Positions 32,328 to 40,484 of a stretch of DNA of 64,000 bases are shown here, one piece after another (the stretch's first letter is position 1; each line of letters opens with the position of its first letter). This DNA comes from DASUPK01 sp963782345 (GTDB taxonomy: Bacteria > Actinomycetota > Thermoleophilia > Solirubrobacterales > 70-9). Position numbers and translations under genes: made by a program. Where the stretch lies: positions 124,001 to 188,000 of the forward strand of contig CAWAJF010000001.1 of NCBI GenBank assembly GCA_963782345.1. Reading direction: 5' to 3'. The notes beneath the pieces are model-generated. The model was given only the letters and a program-made list of their open reading frames with translations. It did no database searches and was not told the origin of the DNA.

Positions 32328-33188
32328 GTGATCTTCGACCTGCAATCGCCCGGGCGGCGCCGGGTCGTCCGCGTCGTCTTCGGGGCATTGGCGATTGTCT
32401 TCGCGATCAGCTTCGTGTTCCTCGGTGTCGGCACGGGCGGCGGCGGCTTCAGCTTCAGCGACCTCTTCGGGGGTGGCGGGGGAAGCAGCTCCACCGCCTT
32501 CGACAGCGACATCAAGGCCGCGGAGGCGAAGCTGGCGACCAATCCCAACGACCCGGCGACGCTGGCTCAGCTCGTCCAGCTCCACTACTCGGCGGCCAAC
32601 GCCAACACGGACAGCAAGGGCGTGCCCACCAGCGACGGGGAGCAGCAGCTCCGCGAGGCCGCCGACACCTGGAACAAGTACGTGAAGGCGAGCAAGGGCC
32701 ACCTCTCTCCGGCCGCTGCGGTCTACGCACTCAACACCTTCGACCTGCTCGCCAGGATCGACTTCTCCACGGCCCGCACGGACTCGAGCCAGACCCAGGC
32801 GCTGGCGGACATCAATGCCGCCGTGGACGATTGGAAGAGCGCCGCGCAGGCTCAGCAGGTGCTGATCGACAAGCAGCCGAAGAAGGCGACCTCCAACTCC
32901 TACGCAACCCTTGCGCAGTACCTCTACCTAGCCGGAGACAGCAAGGGCGGCGATCGGGCGGTAGCGCAGGCCAAGTCGGTCAAGGGAGCGAATCCAGCGA
33001 CGATCGACCAGCAGCTGAACTCCGTCCAGCAGCTGGGCCAGCAGCTCCAGGCGGCGATCAAGCAGCTCACCAAGCAGCAGCAGACCCAGCAGGGCGCCGG
33101 CGCCGGCGCGGCGCCGGGCGGCGCCTCCGGCAGCGGAAACCCGCTCAACGGACTCGGCCTGGGCGGGCCCAGCGGCGGCGGGCTCTAA
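32328..33188 (+). CDS. Membrane-anchored TPR-like protein
   Basis: 286 residues. One transmembrane helix (about 12-32) after a basic start, a Gly/Ser-rich linker (33-58), an extracytoplasmic helical domain with TPR-like spacing (LATNPNDPATLAQLVQLHY, YLYLAGDSKGGDRAVAQAK), then a Gln-rich coiled segment (about 225-250) and a Gly/Ala tail. No catalytic motif. The frame is open upstream into tatC; GTG 32328 is chosen for the -10 box and the hydrophobic N-terminus. Confidence 0.75.
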   Translation: MIFDLQSPGRRRVVRVVFGALAIVFAISFVFLGVGTGGGGFSFSDLFGGGGGSSSTAFDSDIKAAEAKLATNPNDPATLAQLVQLHYSAANANTDSKGVPTSDGEQQLREAADTWNKYVKASKGHLSPAAAVYALNTFDLLARIDFSTARTDSSQTQALADINAAVDDWKSAAQAQQVLIDKQPKKATSNSYATLAQYLYLAGDSKGGDRAVAQAKSVKGANPATIDQQLNSVQQLGQQLQAAIKQLTKQQQTQQGAGAGAAPGGASGSGNPLNGLGLGGPSGGGL

Positions 33189-33206
33189 CTACCCGCGCGC
33201 CCTTCC

Positions 33207-33212
33207 TATAAT
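33207..33212 (+). promoter_or_regulatory. -10 box of tRNA-Lys
   Basis: Perfect TATAAT, 14 bases before the mature tRNA 5' end. Confidence 0.6.
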
Positions 33213-33226
33213 TCCGCCCTCCACCA

Positions 33227-33299
33227 GGGCCGTTAGCTCAGCTGGTAGAGCAGGAGACTCTTAATCTCAAGGTCGCAGGTTCGATCCCTGCACGGCCCA
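33227..33299 (+). tRNA. tRNA-Lys (CTT)
   Basis: Cloverleaf intact: acceptor GGGCCGT/ACGGCCC, D arm GCTC/GAGC, anticodon loop CTCTTAA with CTT at 33260-33262, T arm GCAGG-TTCGATC-CCTGC, discriminator A at 33299. The first anticodon-stem pair (27-43) is G-A. CCA is not encoded. Confidence 0.96.
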
Positions 33300-33397
33300 T
33301 CAGATCATCATCTTTGAGCATTTCGGCGGTACGGCGAGCGCGAGGAGAGCGTTGGCCGGGGGCCCCGGGGTCGGCGGCCTCTCATCCTCGTCGCGGG

Positions 33398-33652
33398 TCA
33401 GCGAGCGAACGCGCGGATGATCAGCAGCAGGATGATCGACCCGCCGATCGCGATCAGCCAGGTCCCGAGGTCGAAGAAGTGGCCGATCTCGCCGACGTTG
33501 AGGGCGCTCGCGATGAAGCCTCCGATCAGGGCGCCGAGGATGCCGATCGCGGTGGTGCCGATACAACCGCCGGGCTCGGTGCGGCCGGGGATGATCGCGC
33601 GGGCGATGGTGCCGGCGAACAGACCCAGGATGATCCACGCGATGATTCCCAT
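33398..33652 (-). CDS. GlsB/YeaQ/YmgE-family small membrane protein
   Basis: 84 residues, three transmembrane helices with glycine zippers: GIIAWIILGLFAGTIARAI, then GGCIGTTAIGILGALIGGFIA and WLIAIGGSIILLLIIRAFAR. Members are called transglycosylase-associated but are best described as stress-linked membrane proteins of unknown mechanism. Convergent with tRNA-Lys. Confidence 0.9.
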   Translation of the reverse strand: MGIIAWIILGLFAGTIARAIIPGRTEPGGCIGTTAIGILGALIGGFIASALNVGEIGHFFDLGTWLIAIGGSIILLLIIRAFAR

Positions 33653-33661
33653 CGGGGCGGG

Positions 33662-33667
33662 ACCCTA
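33662..33667 (-). promoter_or_regulatory. -10 box of the GlsB-like gene
   Basis: Minus-strand TAGGGT, nine bases before the ATG at 33652. Confidence 0.35.
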
Positions 33668-33699
33668 TACGGCGAGGTAATCCGGGCGCGAGGTCGTTG

Positions 33700-33795
33700 C
33701 TAGGGCTGGCGCGGGCCCGCGTGATAGCTCAGGTACCAGAGCACGTGGCGGGCGGCGCTGACGCCCACGTTCACCGGGGAGAGCAACATCCGCAT
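33700..33795 (-). CDS. Possible 31-residue leaderless small protein
   Basis: Within the 268-base gap between the GlsB-like gene and the next plus-strand gene. ATG 33795 is preceded by TAGGGT (33803-33808) with a seven-base spacer, the arrangement seen at many starts here. The peptide begins MRMLLSPVNVGVSAARHVLW and ends GPRQP; it has an amphipathic middle and no known family. Without homologues this is a candidate only. The rest of the gap shows no feature. Confidence 0.25.
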   Translation of the reverse strand: MRMLLSPVNVGVSAARHVLWYLSYHAGPRQP

Positions 33796-33905
33796 CAGTG
33801 AAACCCTATTGCCACGGCCGGACCTTCGCGTCAGTGGAAACTGCTGATTTGGCTGCACAACGCCAAATTCCTGCCCTATTTGCGGGCTGTCAAACGCGGC
33901 GGAGC

Positions 33906-33911
33906 TAGGAT
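33906..33911 (+). promoter_or_regulatory. -10 box, near-leaderless membrane gene
   Basis: TAGGAT, nine bases before the ATG at 33921. Confidence 0.35.
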
Positions 33912-33920
33912 GGCCAGCCG

Positions 33921-34643
33921 ATGAGAAGGGACCGCAAGAGAAGGCGGCGGCTCGCCGCAATCGCGACGGAGCGCAGGGCCGAGCGGGTCACCGTCGGTCT
34001 GGCGGTGTTCGCCGCCGGGTCGCTCGGGATCCTGGTCACGGGGGAGCTCCTGCGGATGGCTCGGCGGCGACGCGAGAGCAAGGAGACCGAAACGCCGGAG
34101 AACATCGTCGACGTCGCTGGGCAGGCCACACGCGACACGCTCGCCGTGGCGCGCCGCGGGATCATCGCGACTCCTCATCACGAGACCGTCCTCTTCAACA
34201 TCCTGCAGGGCTTCCTGGGCGCGTTTGCCTTCGCTCGCCTCGCGACCTGGGGAATCCGCCAGTCGTGGTGGCCCGCCGGTGACATCCACGTCAGCGGCCG
34301 CCACATCCATCACTTCGTTCCCGGCATCGCGCTCGCCTTCGGCTCCGCGGTCGGAGCGCTGACGACCCGCAACGAGCGGGTGGAGTCGACCCTCGCGATC
34401 CCGTTCGGCGCCGGCATGGGCCTGACGATGGACGAGGCCGCGCTTCTGCTCGATCTCGAAGACGTCTACTGGACGCGGCAGGGGCTGCTGAGCGTGCAGG
34501 TGAGCCTCGGGGTGACCGCCACCCTGGCGGCGACGATCCTCGGTCTGCGGATGCTCCGCCGCGGCGAGGTGAGGGGGATCGAGGAGGGAGCGATCCCGAG
34601 CCTCGGGGAGCACGGGATGCGCTCCACGGGCGCGCTCGCCTAA
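33921..34643 (+). CDS. Integral membrane protein with His-rich motif
   Basis: 240 residues. Basic N-terminus, hydrophobic segments at about 22-42, 92-110, 128-150 and 200-218, and two striking conserved-looking stretches: HVSGRHIHHFVPGIALAFGS and GAGMGLTMDEAALLLDLEDV. The His/Asp/Glu residues could bind metal, but I know no function for this family, which I have seen only as hypothetical integral membrane proteins of actinobacteria. The stop codon overlaps that of purA on the other strand by four bases. Confidence 0.75.
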   Translation: MRRDRKRRRRLAAIATERRAERVTVGLAVFAAGSLGILVTGELLRMARRRRESKETETPENIVDVAGQATRDTLAVARRGIIATPHHETVLFNILQGFLGAFAFARLATWGIRQSWWPAGDIHVSGRHIHHFVPGIALAFGSAVGALTTRNERVESTLAIPFGAGMGLTMDEAALLLDLEDVYWTRQGLLSVQVSLGVTATLAATILGLRMLRRGEVRGIEEGAIPSLGEHGMRSTGALA

Positions 34644-35950
34644 GCGGCGGCTCGAAGCCGGGGCTCCGCCTCCTGGCCCATCCAGATCACCTGGTCGCGG
34701 CCGGGGCCGACGCCGACGAGGCGGACCGGGATGCCGAGGTGCTCGGAGATCGCCGCGAGGTAGTCGCGGGCCTCGGCCGGCAGGTCCTCCTCGCGGCGGC
34801 AGTCGCCGATGTCGCCCTCGAACCCGGGCAGCTCCTCGTACTCCGGCTCGGCCATGTGGATGATCGACTGGTGGTAGGGAACCTCGTCGAAGACCGCTCC
34901 CTCGGGATGCCGGTAGCGCACGCAGAGGCGCAGGGGGTCGATCCCGGAGAGCACGTCCAGCTTGGTGACGGCGAGGGTGCTCATGCTGTTCAGGCGGACG
35001 GCGTAGCGCAGCGCCACCAGGTCGATCCAGCCGCAGCGCCTGGGCCGGCCCGTCGTGGTGCCCATCTCGCCGCCGCGCTCGCGCAGGAGGTCGCCGAGGT
35101 CGTCCTCCAGCTCGGAGGGAAACGGCCCGGCGCCGACGCGGGTCGTGTACGCCTTGGCGATCCCCCAGACCTCGTCGATGTCGCGCGGGCCGACGCCGGC
35201 GCCGATGCAGGCGGCGCCGGCCACAGGGTTCGAGGAGGTGACGAAGGGATAGGTCCCGTGGTCGAGGTCGAGCATCGTGCCCTGCGCGCCCTCGAAGAGG
35301 ACGGTGTGATTGGCATCGAGGGCCTCCCAGCAGAGCTTCGCGGTGTCGGCGATGTGGGGCTCCAGGCGGTGGCCGTAGGTGAGATAGGTCTCGACCATCG
35401 TGTGCAGGTCGAGCTCAGGGTCCTTGGCGAAGGGCCGCAGCATCTGCTGCTTCGGGTCCATCGCGGTCATGATCTTCTTCCGCAGGATCTTCGCGTCGAG
35501 CAGGTCCTGCACTCGGATTCCGAGGCGTGCGGCCTTGTCCGAGTAGGCGGGGCCGATCCCTCGCCTGGTGGTGCCGATCTCGAGCTTGCCGAGCTTCAGC
35601 TCCCCGGCCGTGTCGAGCTTCACGTGGTAGGGCATGATCACGTGCGCGTTGGCCGAGACGCGCAGCCCGCTGACGTCGATGCCCCGGTGGCGCAGGCCCT
35701 CGATCTCGCCGGTCAGCACCCCGGGGTCGATGACCACGCCGTTTCCGATCGCGCAGATCTTCCCGGGGTACAGGATCCCGGAGGGGATCAGGTGGAACTT
35801 GAAGGTCTCGCCGTCACGGATGATCGTGTGGCCGGCGTTGTTGCCGCCCTGAAAGCGGATCACCACGTCGGCCTGCTCGGCGAGCAGGTCGGTGACCTTT
35901 CCCTTTCCCTCGTCGCCCCATTGGGCGCCGACTATGACCAGTCCGGGCAT
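34640..35950 (-). CDS. purA: Adenylosuccinate synthetase
   Basis: GTP-dependent ligation of aspartate to IMP, first step to AMP. 436 residues: QWGDEGKGKVTD (phosphate loop, residues about 10-21), GGNNAGHTI with the active His, GIGPAYSDKAARLGIRVQDL, FEGAQGTMLDLDHGTYPFVTSS, and TTTGRPRRCGWIDLVALRYA. End of the leftward rpsF operon, 21 bases after the dnaC-like gene. Confidence 0.97.
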   Translation of the reverse strand: MPGLVIVGAQWGDEGKGKVTDLLAEQADVVIRFQGGNNAGHTIIRDGETFKFHLIPSGILYPGKICAIGNGVVIDPGVLTGEIEGLRHRGIDVSGLRVSANAHVIMPYHVKLDTAGELKLGKLEIGTTRRGIGPAYSDKAARLGIRVQDLLDAKILRKKIMTAMDPKQQMLRPFAKDPELDLHTMVETYLTYGHRLEPHIADTAKLCWEALDANHTVLFEGAQGTMLDLDHGTYPFVTSSNPVAGAACIGAGVGPRDIDEVWGIAKAYTTRVGAGPFPSELEDDLGDLLRERGGEMGTTTGRPRRCGWIDLVALRYAVRLNSMSTLAVTKLDVLSGIDPLRLCVRYRHPEGAVFDEVPYHQSIIHMAEPEYEELPGFEGDIGDCRREEDLPAEARDYLAAISEHLGIPVRLVGVGPGRDQVIWMGQEAEPRLRAAA

Positions 35951-35971
35951 GACCGGGGAAGTATGAGGGAG

Positions 35972-36739
35972 CTAGTGGTCGAGCGGGCCGAGAGACCCGC
36001 CCCCCTGACTCAGCGAGCCGGCCACGTCGGCCGAGACGCGCATCCGCCGATCCTCGTCGAAGAGCAGAACGGGATCGCCACACATCTCGACGAGGCGAGA
36101 GACGATGCGCGTGCCGAGCTGCTTCTCGAGCTCGTCGTCCTCGAAGTTGCTGGTGACGATCAGCGAGCGCTGGCGCTCGTAGCGCTCGTTCACCAGCGCG
36201 TAGAGCTGCTCGAGCACCCATTCAGTCTGCTTCTCCGCCCCCAGGTCGTCGAGATGGAGCAGGTCGACGGTGGAGAGGCGCTCGAAGAGATCCGAGTAGG
36301 ACTGCTCGCCGATCTCTGCGTCGTAGGTCTGGCGGATGCGGCTCAGCAGCTTCGGCAGGGAGTAGATCGCGACGGAGCGCCCGGCATCGAGGGCGACGCG
36401 CGAGATCAGCATGGCCAGGGTGGTCTTGCCGGTCCCGGAGTTGCCGAAGAACCACATCCCGCGCCCGCGGTCGAGGTTCCCGCCGATGTCCTCGCAGAAG
36501 GTGCGAACGCGCTTGACGACGAAGTCGTCGATCTGCGTCACCGGGGGCCGGTCGAAGGAGACCCCGCGGTACTTCGCCGGGATCACCGAGTCGATGCCGC
36601 GCAGCCGGGCCTTGGCGACCATGCGCGAGCGGCACTCGCAGGGGCGCGCCACGTCCTCGGGGCCGAGGATCCAGCCGGAGCCGTCGCAGACGCCCAGGCG
36701 GCAGGGTTGGCGGTCGCCGGAAGGCGAATGGATCGCCAA
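35972..36739 (-). CDS. DnaC/DnaI-type AAA+ helicase loader
   Basis: 255 residues. N-terminal Cys cluster (CRLGVC...CEC, residues 13-36) like the zinc site of DnaI and phage loaders, then an AAA+ domain: Walker A FFGNSGTGKTTLA (about 97-109), Walker B DLLHLDDLGAEKQTEWV, sensor-1 LIVTSNFEDDELE and the LGTRIVSRLVEMC arginine-finger region as in DnaC/IstB-like ATPases. TTG start 36739, one base after the dnaB stop, so it is coupled to the helicase it would load. An IstB transposition protein is unlikely since no transposase is adjacent. Confidence 0.85.
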   Translation of the reverse strand: MAIHSPSGDRQPCRLGVCDGSGWILGPEDVARPCECRSRMVAKARLRGIDSVIPAKYRGVSFDRPPVTQIDDFVVKRVRTFCEDIGGNLDRGRGMWFFGNSGTGKTTLAMLISRVALDAGRSVAIYSLPKLLSRIRQTYDAEIGEQSYSDLFERLSTVDLLHLDDLGAEKQTEWVLEQLYALVNERYERQRSLIVTSNFEDDELEKQLGTRIVSRLVEMCGDPVLLFDEDRRMRVSADVAGSLSQGGGSLGPLDH

Positions 36740-36740
36740 C

Positions 36741-39455
36741 TCAGCCCTCCTCCGCGTCGGCGAACTGGTCGGCCTCGCTGCCGATGTCCTCGATCGGCGG
36801 CCCCTCTCCCGCCGGCTGCTCCAACGGCCGTTCCTCTCGCGCGCGGTCGGCGAACTTCGGATAGTGCTCCAGGAAGACCAGCCGGACGGTGCCCACCGGG
36901 CCGTTCCTGTGCTTGGCGAGGATCAGCTCCGCACCGCCCGGGTCCTCCGAGTCGGCGTTGTAGTAGTCGTCGCGGTAGAGGAAGCCGACCACGTCGGCGT
37001 CCTGCTCGATCGCGCCGGACTCGCGCAGGTCCGAGAGGATCGGGCGCTTGTCGGGGCGCTGCTCGGGGGCACGGGAGAGCTGGGAGATGCCGATCACCGG
37101 GACGGCGAGCTCGCGCGCGAGGATCTTCAGCCCGCGGCTGAACTGTGAGACCTGCTCGACCCGGTTGGCGCGCGAGTCGTCGCTTCGCATCAGCTGCATG
37201 TAGTCGACGATCACCATGCCGAGCCCATCGTGGCCGCGCCCCTTCTCCTGGGCGTGCAGGCGACGGGCCTTGGCGCGGAGCTCCAGCAGTCCGAGGTCCG
37301 AGGAGTCGTCGATCCAGAGCGGGGCGGACTCGAGCTGGTTGCAGGCCTTGACCACCTTCGGCCAGTCCTTGCTCGCGACCTTGCCCTTGCGCAGCCGGTC
37401 GCTGGAGATGCGCGACTGGGAGCCGATGAAGCGATGGGCGAGCTCCATCTCCGACATCTCGAGCGAGAAGAGGGCAACGGGCTTCTGGTGCTTCATCGCA
37501 ACGTTCTGCGCGAAGTCGCAGACCAGGGTGCTGTTGTGGACGATTACGTCGTCCGCGACGAAGTTGTGGTGATCGGGAACAGTGAGGTCGTAGGTCTCCT
37601 CCTCGCCGATCTCCTCGATGGAAGCCACCTCGTCCCACCAGATATCCGAATCCGCGAGCTCCTCGAACTCGGGAGCCTCCAGGACGTCCGCCATCTGGAG
37701 AAGACGCCGTCTCGACAGACCGCGCTTGCCGACGTGCCAGTTGTGGTTACGGGGGTATCCGGCAGCCTCACTCACATCGCCCCAGCTTCGGTCAGCCTTG
37801 GCGGCCAGCACCTTGTCCCAGACCTCCACCGGAGCCGTGTCGACGTTGGTCTCGGGGGTTGCGGTGACAAGTCGTTCCGAGACGGCGCTGAGTTTCTCCT
37901 CCTTGCCCACGATCCGAACGGACATGGCGAATCGGGCGAGAGACCGCTGATCGGTGATCCGAACCTCACGCGCGACCTTGTCCGTGCCCTCGTAGACCTT
38001 GCGCTTCAGCGTTCTGATGCAGGAGACGATCCCCAGGCGGAGGAGAAGATGCTGGACGTCTCGCGCGAGCCGCTCGCTGATCGTCGTATAGCCGACATGG
38101 GCCAGGCGCTCAGTGCAATGCACGTAGCCGTCGCACCCGAAGAGGACGGCCAGAAAACGAGCGATCTGATGGTCTGGGAGCTCAAAGATTGCGTCCGGAA
38201 CGAACTTGTCCTCTGAGCGCTTGCCATAGAGCCCGTGGCCTCTGCAGAGCGTCGTCACAGGATTCGTCTCACCGCGCCGCGCAGAGCTCAGATATGCGTA
38301 GCGACCTTCAGGGCCGACATTGAAGCGAGCGCCCGCGTTTGCCGCAGCAGCTCGCACCGTCTCTACGAGATCCGTCCCGTCCGCCCCAAAGCAGTACATC
38401 GGAGTGCCACGAATGATTGAGCCGTCCGCGATCAAGGCCGCCAGCAGAACGATCTCGTGATCCTCCATGTGGCCACCGGGAGCCATCCTCGGGAGCCATC
38501 TTGGGACCCCGATGCGGGACCCGACCGAAAGCTCTTCGAGAGGTCGCCAGCCATTGAAGGTGAGAAGTGGGTGGTTTGCGGTTGCTTCCACGGTCCGTCC
38601 GAGTCGGGTCGTCAGTCGATGCACGACTTGTTTGCCGCTGCGGATGGAGTGCGAAATCCTGGCCGGCCTCAGCTTCAGGTCTGGTCCCATGGCGCCGACC
38701 CAGATCTCTTCGCCTGACTCGTGTCGCGCTACGAGCTCATCGAGGCGGCATCGCGCACCGGTTTTGGCGTCGTAGACGAGCGTCCGCCCCGGCTGGCATT
38801 TCCCCATCGCCGGCCTCGCAGCGATCACGATCAGGTTCCCGGGCTGGAAGCCGCCGGTCTTGTCGTCGAGGTCGCGGAAGCCCGACGGGGTCCCGGTGAT
38901 GTCGGAGGTGCCGCTGGCGAGGGCCTCGAGCTTGTCGATCTCGTCGTGGAGGATCTCCCCGATCTCGCGGAAGTCGACGGCGCGCTCCTCGTGGGCGACC
39001 TGGAAGAGGAGGCGCTCCGCCTGCTCGACCATCTCCGAGGGCTCGCCGTCGCGCTCGGCGACCGACTGCTGGATGCGCTTCGCCGCCAGGTCGAGGCGTC
39101 GCATCAGCGAGTTCTGCTTGACGATCTGCGCATAGTGCTTGGCGCTGCCCGGGGATGGGACCTTCGCCGCCAGGCTGGCGATCACGTCGCGGCCGCCGAT
39201 CGCCTCGAGCTGGCCGTGCTGCTCGAGCTGCTCGGAGACGGTCAGGACGTCGACCGGGTTCGCGTCCTCGTTGAGGCGGATGATCGCCTCGTAGATCGTC
39301 CGGTGGCGATCCCGGTAGAAGTCGTCGGCGTGGAGCCTGGCGTCGAGCAGAACGGGCTCGATCGTCGACTCCGAGACGAGCATCGCGCCCAGCACGGATT
39401 CCTCGGCCTCCAGGTTCTGGGGCGGGACGATTGTCGGTGTTCCGTTGGTCGCCAA
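36741..39455 (-). CDS. dnaB: Replicative DNA helicase DnaB, intein-containing precursor
   Basis: Hexameric 5'-3' fork helicase. From the TTG at 39455 (weak GAGAAG upstream) it has 904 residues, of which 422 are an intein; the spliced protein would be 482 residues, normal length. A GTG at 39506 would add 17 unconserved residues. N-terminal domain begins VPPQNLEAEESVLGAMLVS; the RecA-like domain has Walker A ARPAMGK (split by the intein)-STLVCDFAQNVAM, FSLEMSEMELAHRF, Walker B GMVIVDYMQLM, and ISQLSRAPEQRPDKRPILSD. The 173-base gap from rplI holds no other feature. Confidence 0.96.
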   Translation of the reverse strand: MATNGTPTIVPPQNLEAEESVLGAMLVSESTIEPVLLDARLHADDFYRDRHRTIYEAIIRLNEDANPVDVLTVSEQLEQHGQLEAIGGRDVIASLAAKVPSPGSAKHYAQIVKQNSLMRRLDLAAKRIQQSVAERDGEPSEMVEQAERLLFQVAHEERAVDFREIGEILHDEIDKLEALASGTSDITGTPSGFRDLDDKTGGFQPGNLIVIAARPAMGKCQPGRTLVYDAKTGARCRLDELVARHESGEEIWVGAMGPDLKLRPARISHSIRSGKQVVHRLTTRLGRTVEATANHPLLTFNGWRPLEELSVGSRIGVPRWLPRMAPGGHMEDHEIVLLAALIADGSIIRGTPMYCFGADGTDLVETVRAAAANAGARFNVGPEGRYAYLSSARRGETNPVTTLCRGHGLYGKRSEDKFVPDAIFELPDHQIARFLAVLFGCDGYVHCTERLAHVGYTTISERLARDVQHLLLRLGIVSCIRTLKRKVYEGTDKVAREVRITDQRSLARFAMSVRIVGKEEKLSAVSERLVTATPETNVDTAPVEVWDKVLAAKADRSWGDVSEAAGYPRNHNWHVGKRGLSRRRLLQMADVLEAPEFEELADSDIWWDEVASIEEIGEEETYDLTVPDHHNFVADDVIVHNSTLVCDFAQNVAMKHQKPVALFSLEMSEMELAHRFIGSQSRISSDRLRKGKVASKDWPKVVKACNQLESAPLWIDDSSDLGLLELRAKARRLHAQEKGRGHDGLGMVIVDYMQLMRSDDSRANRVEQVSQFSRGLKILARELAVPVIGISQLSRAPEQRPDKRPILSDLRESGAIEQDADVVGFLYRDDYYNADSEDPGGAELILAKHRNGPVGTVRLVFLEHYPKFADRAREERPLEQPAGEGPPIEDIGSEADQFADAEEG
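37533..38798 (-). other. DnaB intein with LAGLIDADG homing endonuclease domain
   Basis: 422-residue in-frame insertion. It begins with Cys (38796-38798) right after the P-loop lysine and ends VIVHN (Asn codon 37533-37535) before Ser of the C-extein. Splicing blocks: CQPGRTLVYDAKTG at the start, block B TANHPLLT, and C-terminal YDLTVPDHHNFVADDVIVHN, with penultimate His and last Asn. Two dodecapeptide motifs, LLAALIADGSI and FLAVLFGCDGYV, about 97 residues apart, mark the endonuclease; each keeps the acidic residue, so it may be active. Base composition looks less GC-rich than the exteins, fitting horizontal spread. Confidence 0.95.
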
Positions 39456-39628
39456 CTGGTCTTCTCTTGCGCAGCAAACCGGCCCGGCCGTCGGCCGGAG
39501 CTCCACTCAAGTCTGGATAAGGGCCCGGCGGATTCGCATGTGCCCCATGTGGATCCAAATCCGCGCGAGCCTGGCTAGAAAATCACAGGCGGGCGAAGGC
39601 CGCAGGCGAGTTCAGGCTATTTGCGCCG

Positions 39629-40084
39629 CTATTCCTTCGCCTCGGCGACGATCGTCTTGACCGAGGCCGTGACACCGCCGCCGACCTCGATCTCGACCAT
39701 GTAGGTACCGGTCTCGCGGATCGGCTCGTCGAGGCGGATCTTCTTGCGGTCGACCTTGATGCTGCGCGCGGCCTGGATCGCCTCGGCGATCTCGGCGGAG
39801 GTGACGGAGCCGAAGAGCTTGCCGTCCTCCCCGGCGCGGTGGTTGATCGTCAGGACGGTCTTGCCGAGCAGCGCGGAGGTCTCACCGGCGCGCTCGGCGG
39901 CCTGCCTCTCGGCCTCGGCGGCACGCTCGCGCTTTCGCTCGGCCTCCTCGAGGGCGCCCTTGGTGGCGGGCTGGGCGAGCTTGCGCGGGACCAGGTAGTT
40001 GCGCAGGTATCCGGGTGAGACGTCGATCGGCGTGCCGGCCTCGCCGAGGCCCTCCACGTCCTTGAGCAGAACTGCCTGGGCCAT
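39629..40084 (-). CDS. rplI: 50S ribosomal protein L9
   Basis: 151 residues, usual length. N-terminal rRNA-binding domain MAQAVLLKDVEGLGEAGTPI, VSPGYLRNYLVPRKLA, long charged connecting helix (about 40-75), and C-terminal domain with KLFGSVTSAEIAEAI. Seven bases after rpsR in the rpsF-ssb-rpsR-rplI order. Confidence 0.97.
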   Translation of the reverse strand: MAQAVLLKDVEGLGEAGTPIDVSPGYLRNYLVPRKLAQPATKGALEEAERKRERAAEAERQAAERAGETSALLGKTVLTINHRAGEDGKLFGSVTSAEIAEAIQAARSIKVDRKKIRLDEPIRETGTYMVEIEVGGGVTASVKTIVAEAKE

Positions 40085-40091
40085 CGTGGAT

Positions 40092-40361
40092 CTACTTCTC
40101 GCCGACGTAGGGGAGCAGGGCGAGCTCCCGGGCGCGCTTCACGGCCAGTGCGAGCTGCTGCTGGTGCTTGCGGGACAGGCCGGTGACGCGGCGGGATCGG
40201 GTCTTGCCGCGATCGGAGATGAACCGGCGCAGCAGCGTCAGGTCCTTGTAGTCGATCGCCTCGACGTTGAGCCGCGTGTACTTCCGCGGGCGTCCGCGAT
40301 CGGTCAGGCCGCGGCGCCTGCCGCGACCCGTCGGCGTCTGCTGTCTTTGCTGTCGAGCCAT
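40092..40361 (-). CDS. rpsR: 30S ribosomal protein S18
   Basis: 89 residues; binds S6 in the small-subunit platform. Core IDYKDLTLLRRFISDRGKTR and RRVTGLSRKHQQQLALAVKR are fully conserved, with an extended basic N-terminus. No zinc-binding cysteines, so it is the Cys-minus paralogue type. A 121-base gap containing a repeat and hairpin separates it from ssb. Confidence 0.97.
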   Translation of the reverse strand: MARQQRQQTPTGRGRRRGLTDRGRPRKYTRLNVEAIDYKDLTLLRRFISDRGKTRSRRVTGLSRKHQQQLALAVKRARELALLPYVGEK

Positions 40362-40446
40362 TGGAGGCGCGGATGGTAGCGATCACCCGGCTTCGCCATC
40401 AGGTGGCGGCCACGAGCGGCCGCCCGACATAAGTCGCTTCGGGCTT

Positions 40447-40476
40447 TGCCCTCCGCGCCAAAGGAGAGCGGCCTGG
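40447..40476 (-). repeat. Repeat R2, copy 1 (ssb-rpsR junction)
   Basis: 30 bp matching 46529-46557 at 27 of 29 aligned bases plus one indel. On the minus strand it follows the ssb stop after six bases. Just beyond it (toward rpsR) a short GGGC-AAA-GCCC hairpin recalls repeat R1. Confidence 0.5.
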
Positions 40477-40484
40477 TGGCCGCT
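40467..40484 (-). terminator. Hairpin overlapping the ssb stop codon
   Basis: Perfect 7-bp stem AGCGGCC-TGGT-GGCCGCT with a 4-base loop; the stop TAG (40483-40485) is in the arm. No T-tract. Could attenuate rpsR-rplI-dnaB transcription or be a 3' stabiliser. Confidence 0.4.

Noticed and set aside
35612..35627. TTCACGTG-containing sequence in purA as parS
   Set aside because: Only about 10 of 14 core matches and inside a conserved coding region.
34739..37141. 800-codon plus-strand frame across purA, the loader and dnaB
   Set aside because: Spans three conserved opposite-strand genes and their gaps; composition typical of a GC-driven shadow frame.
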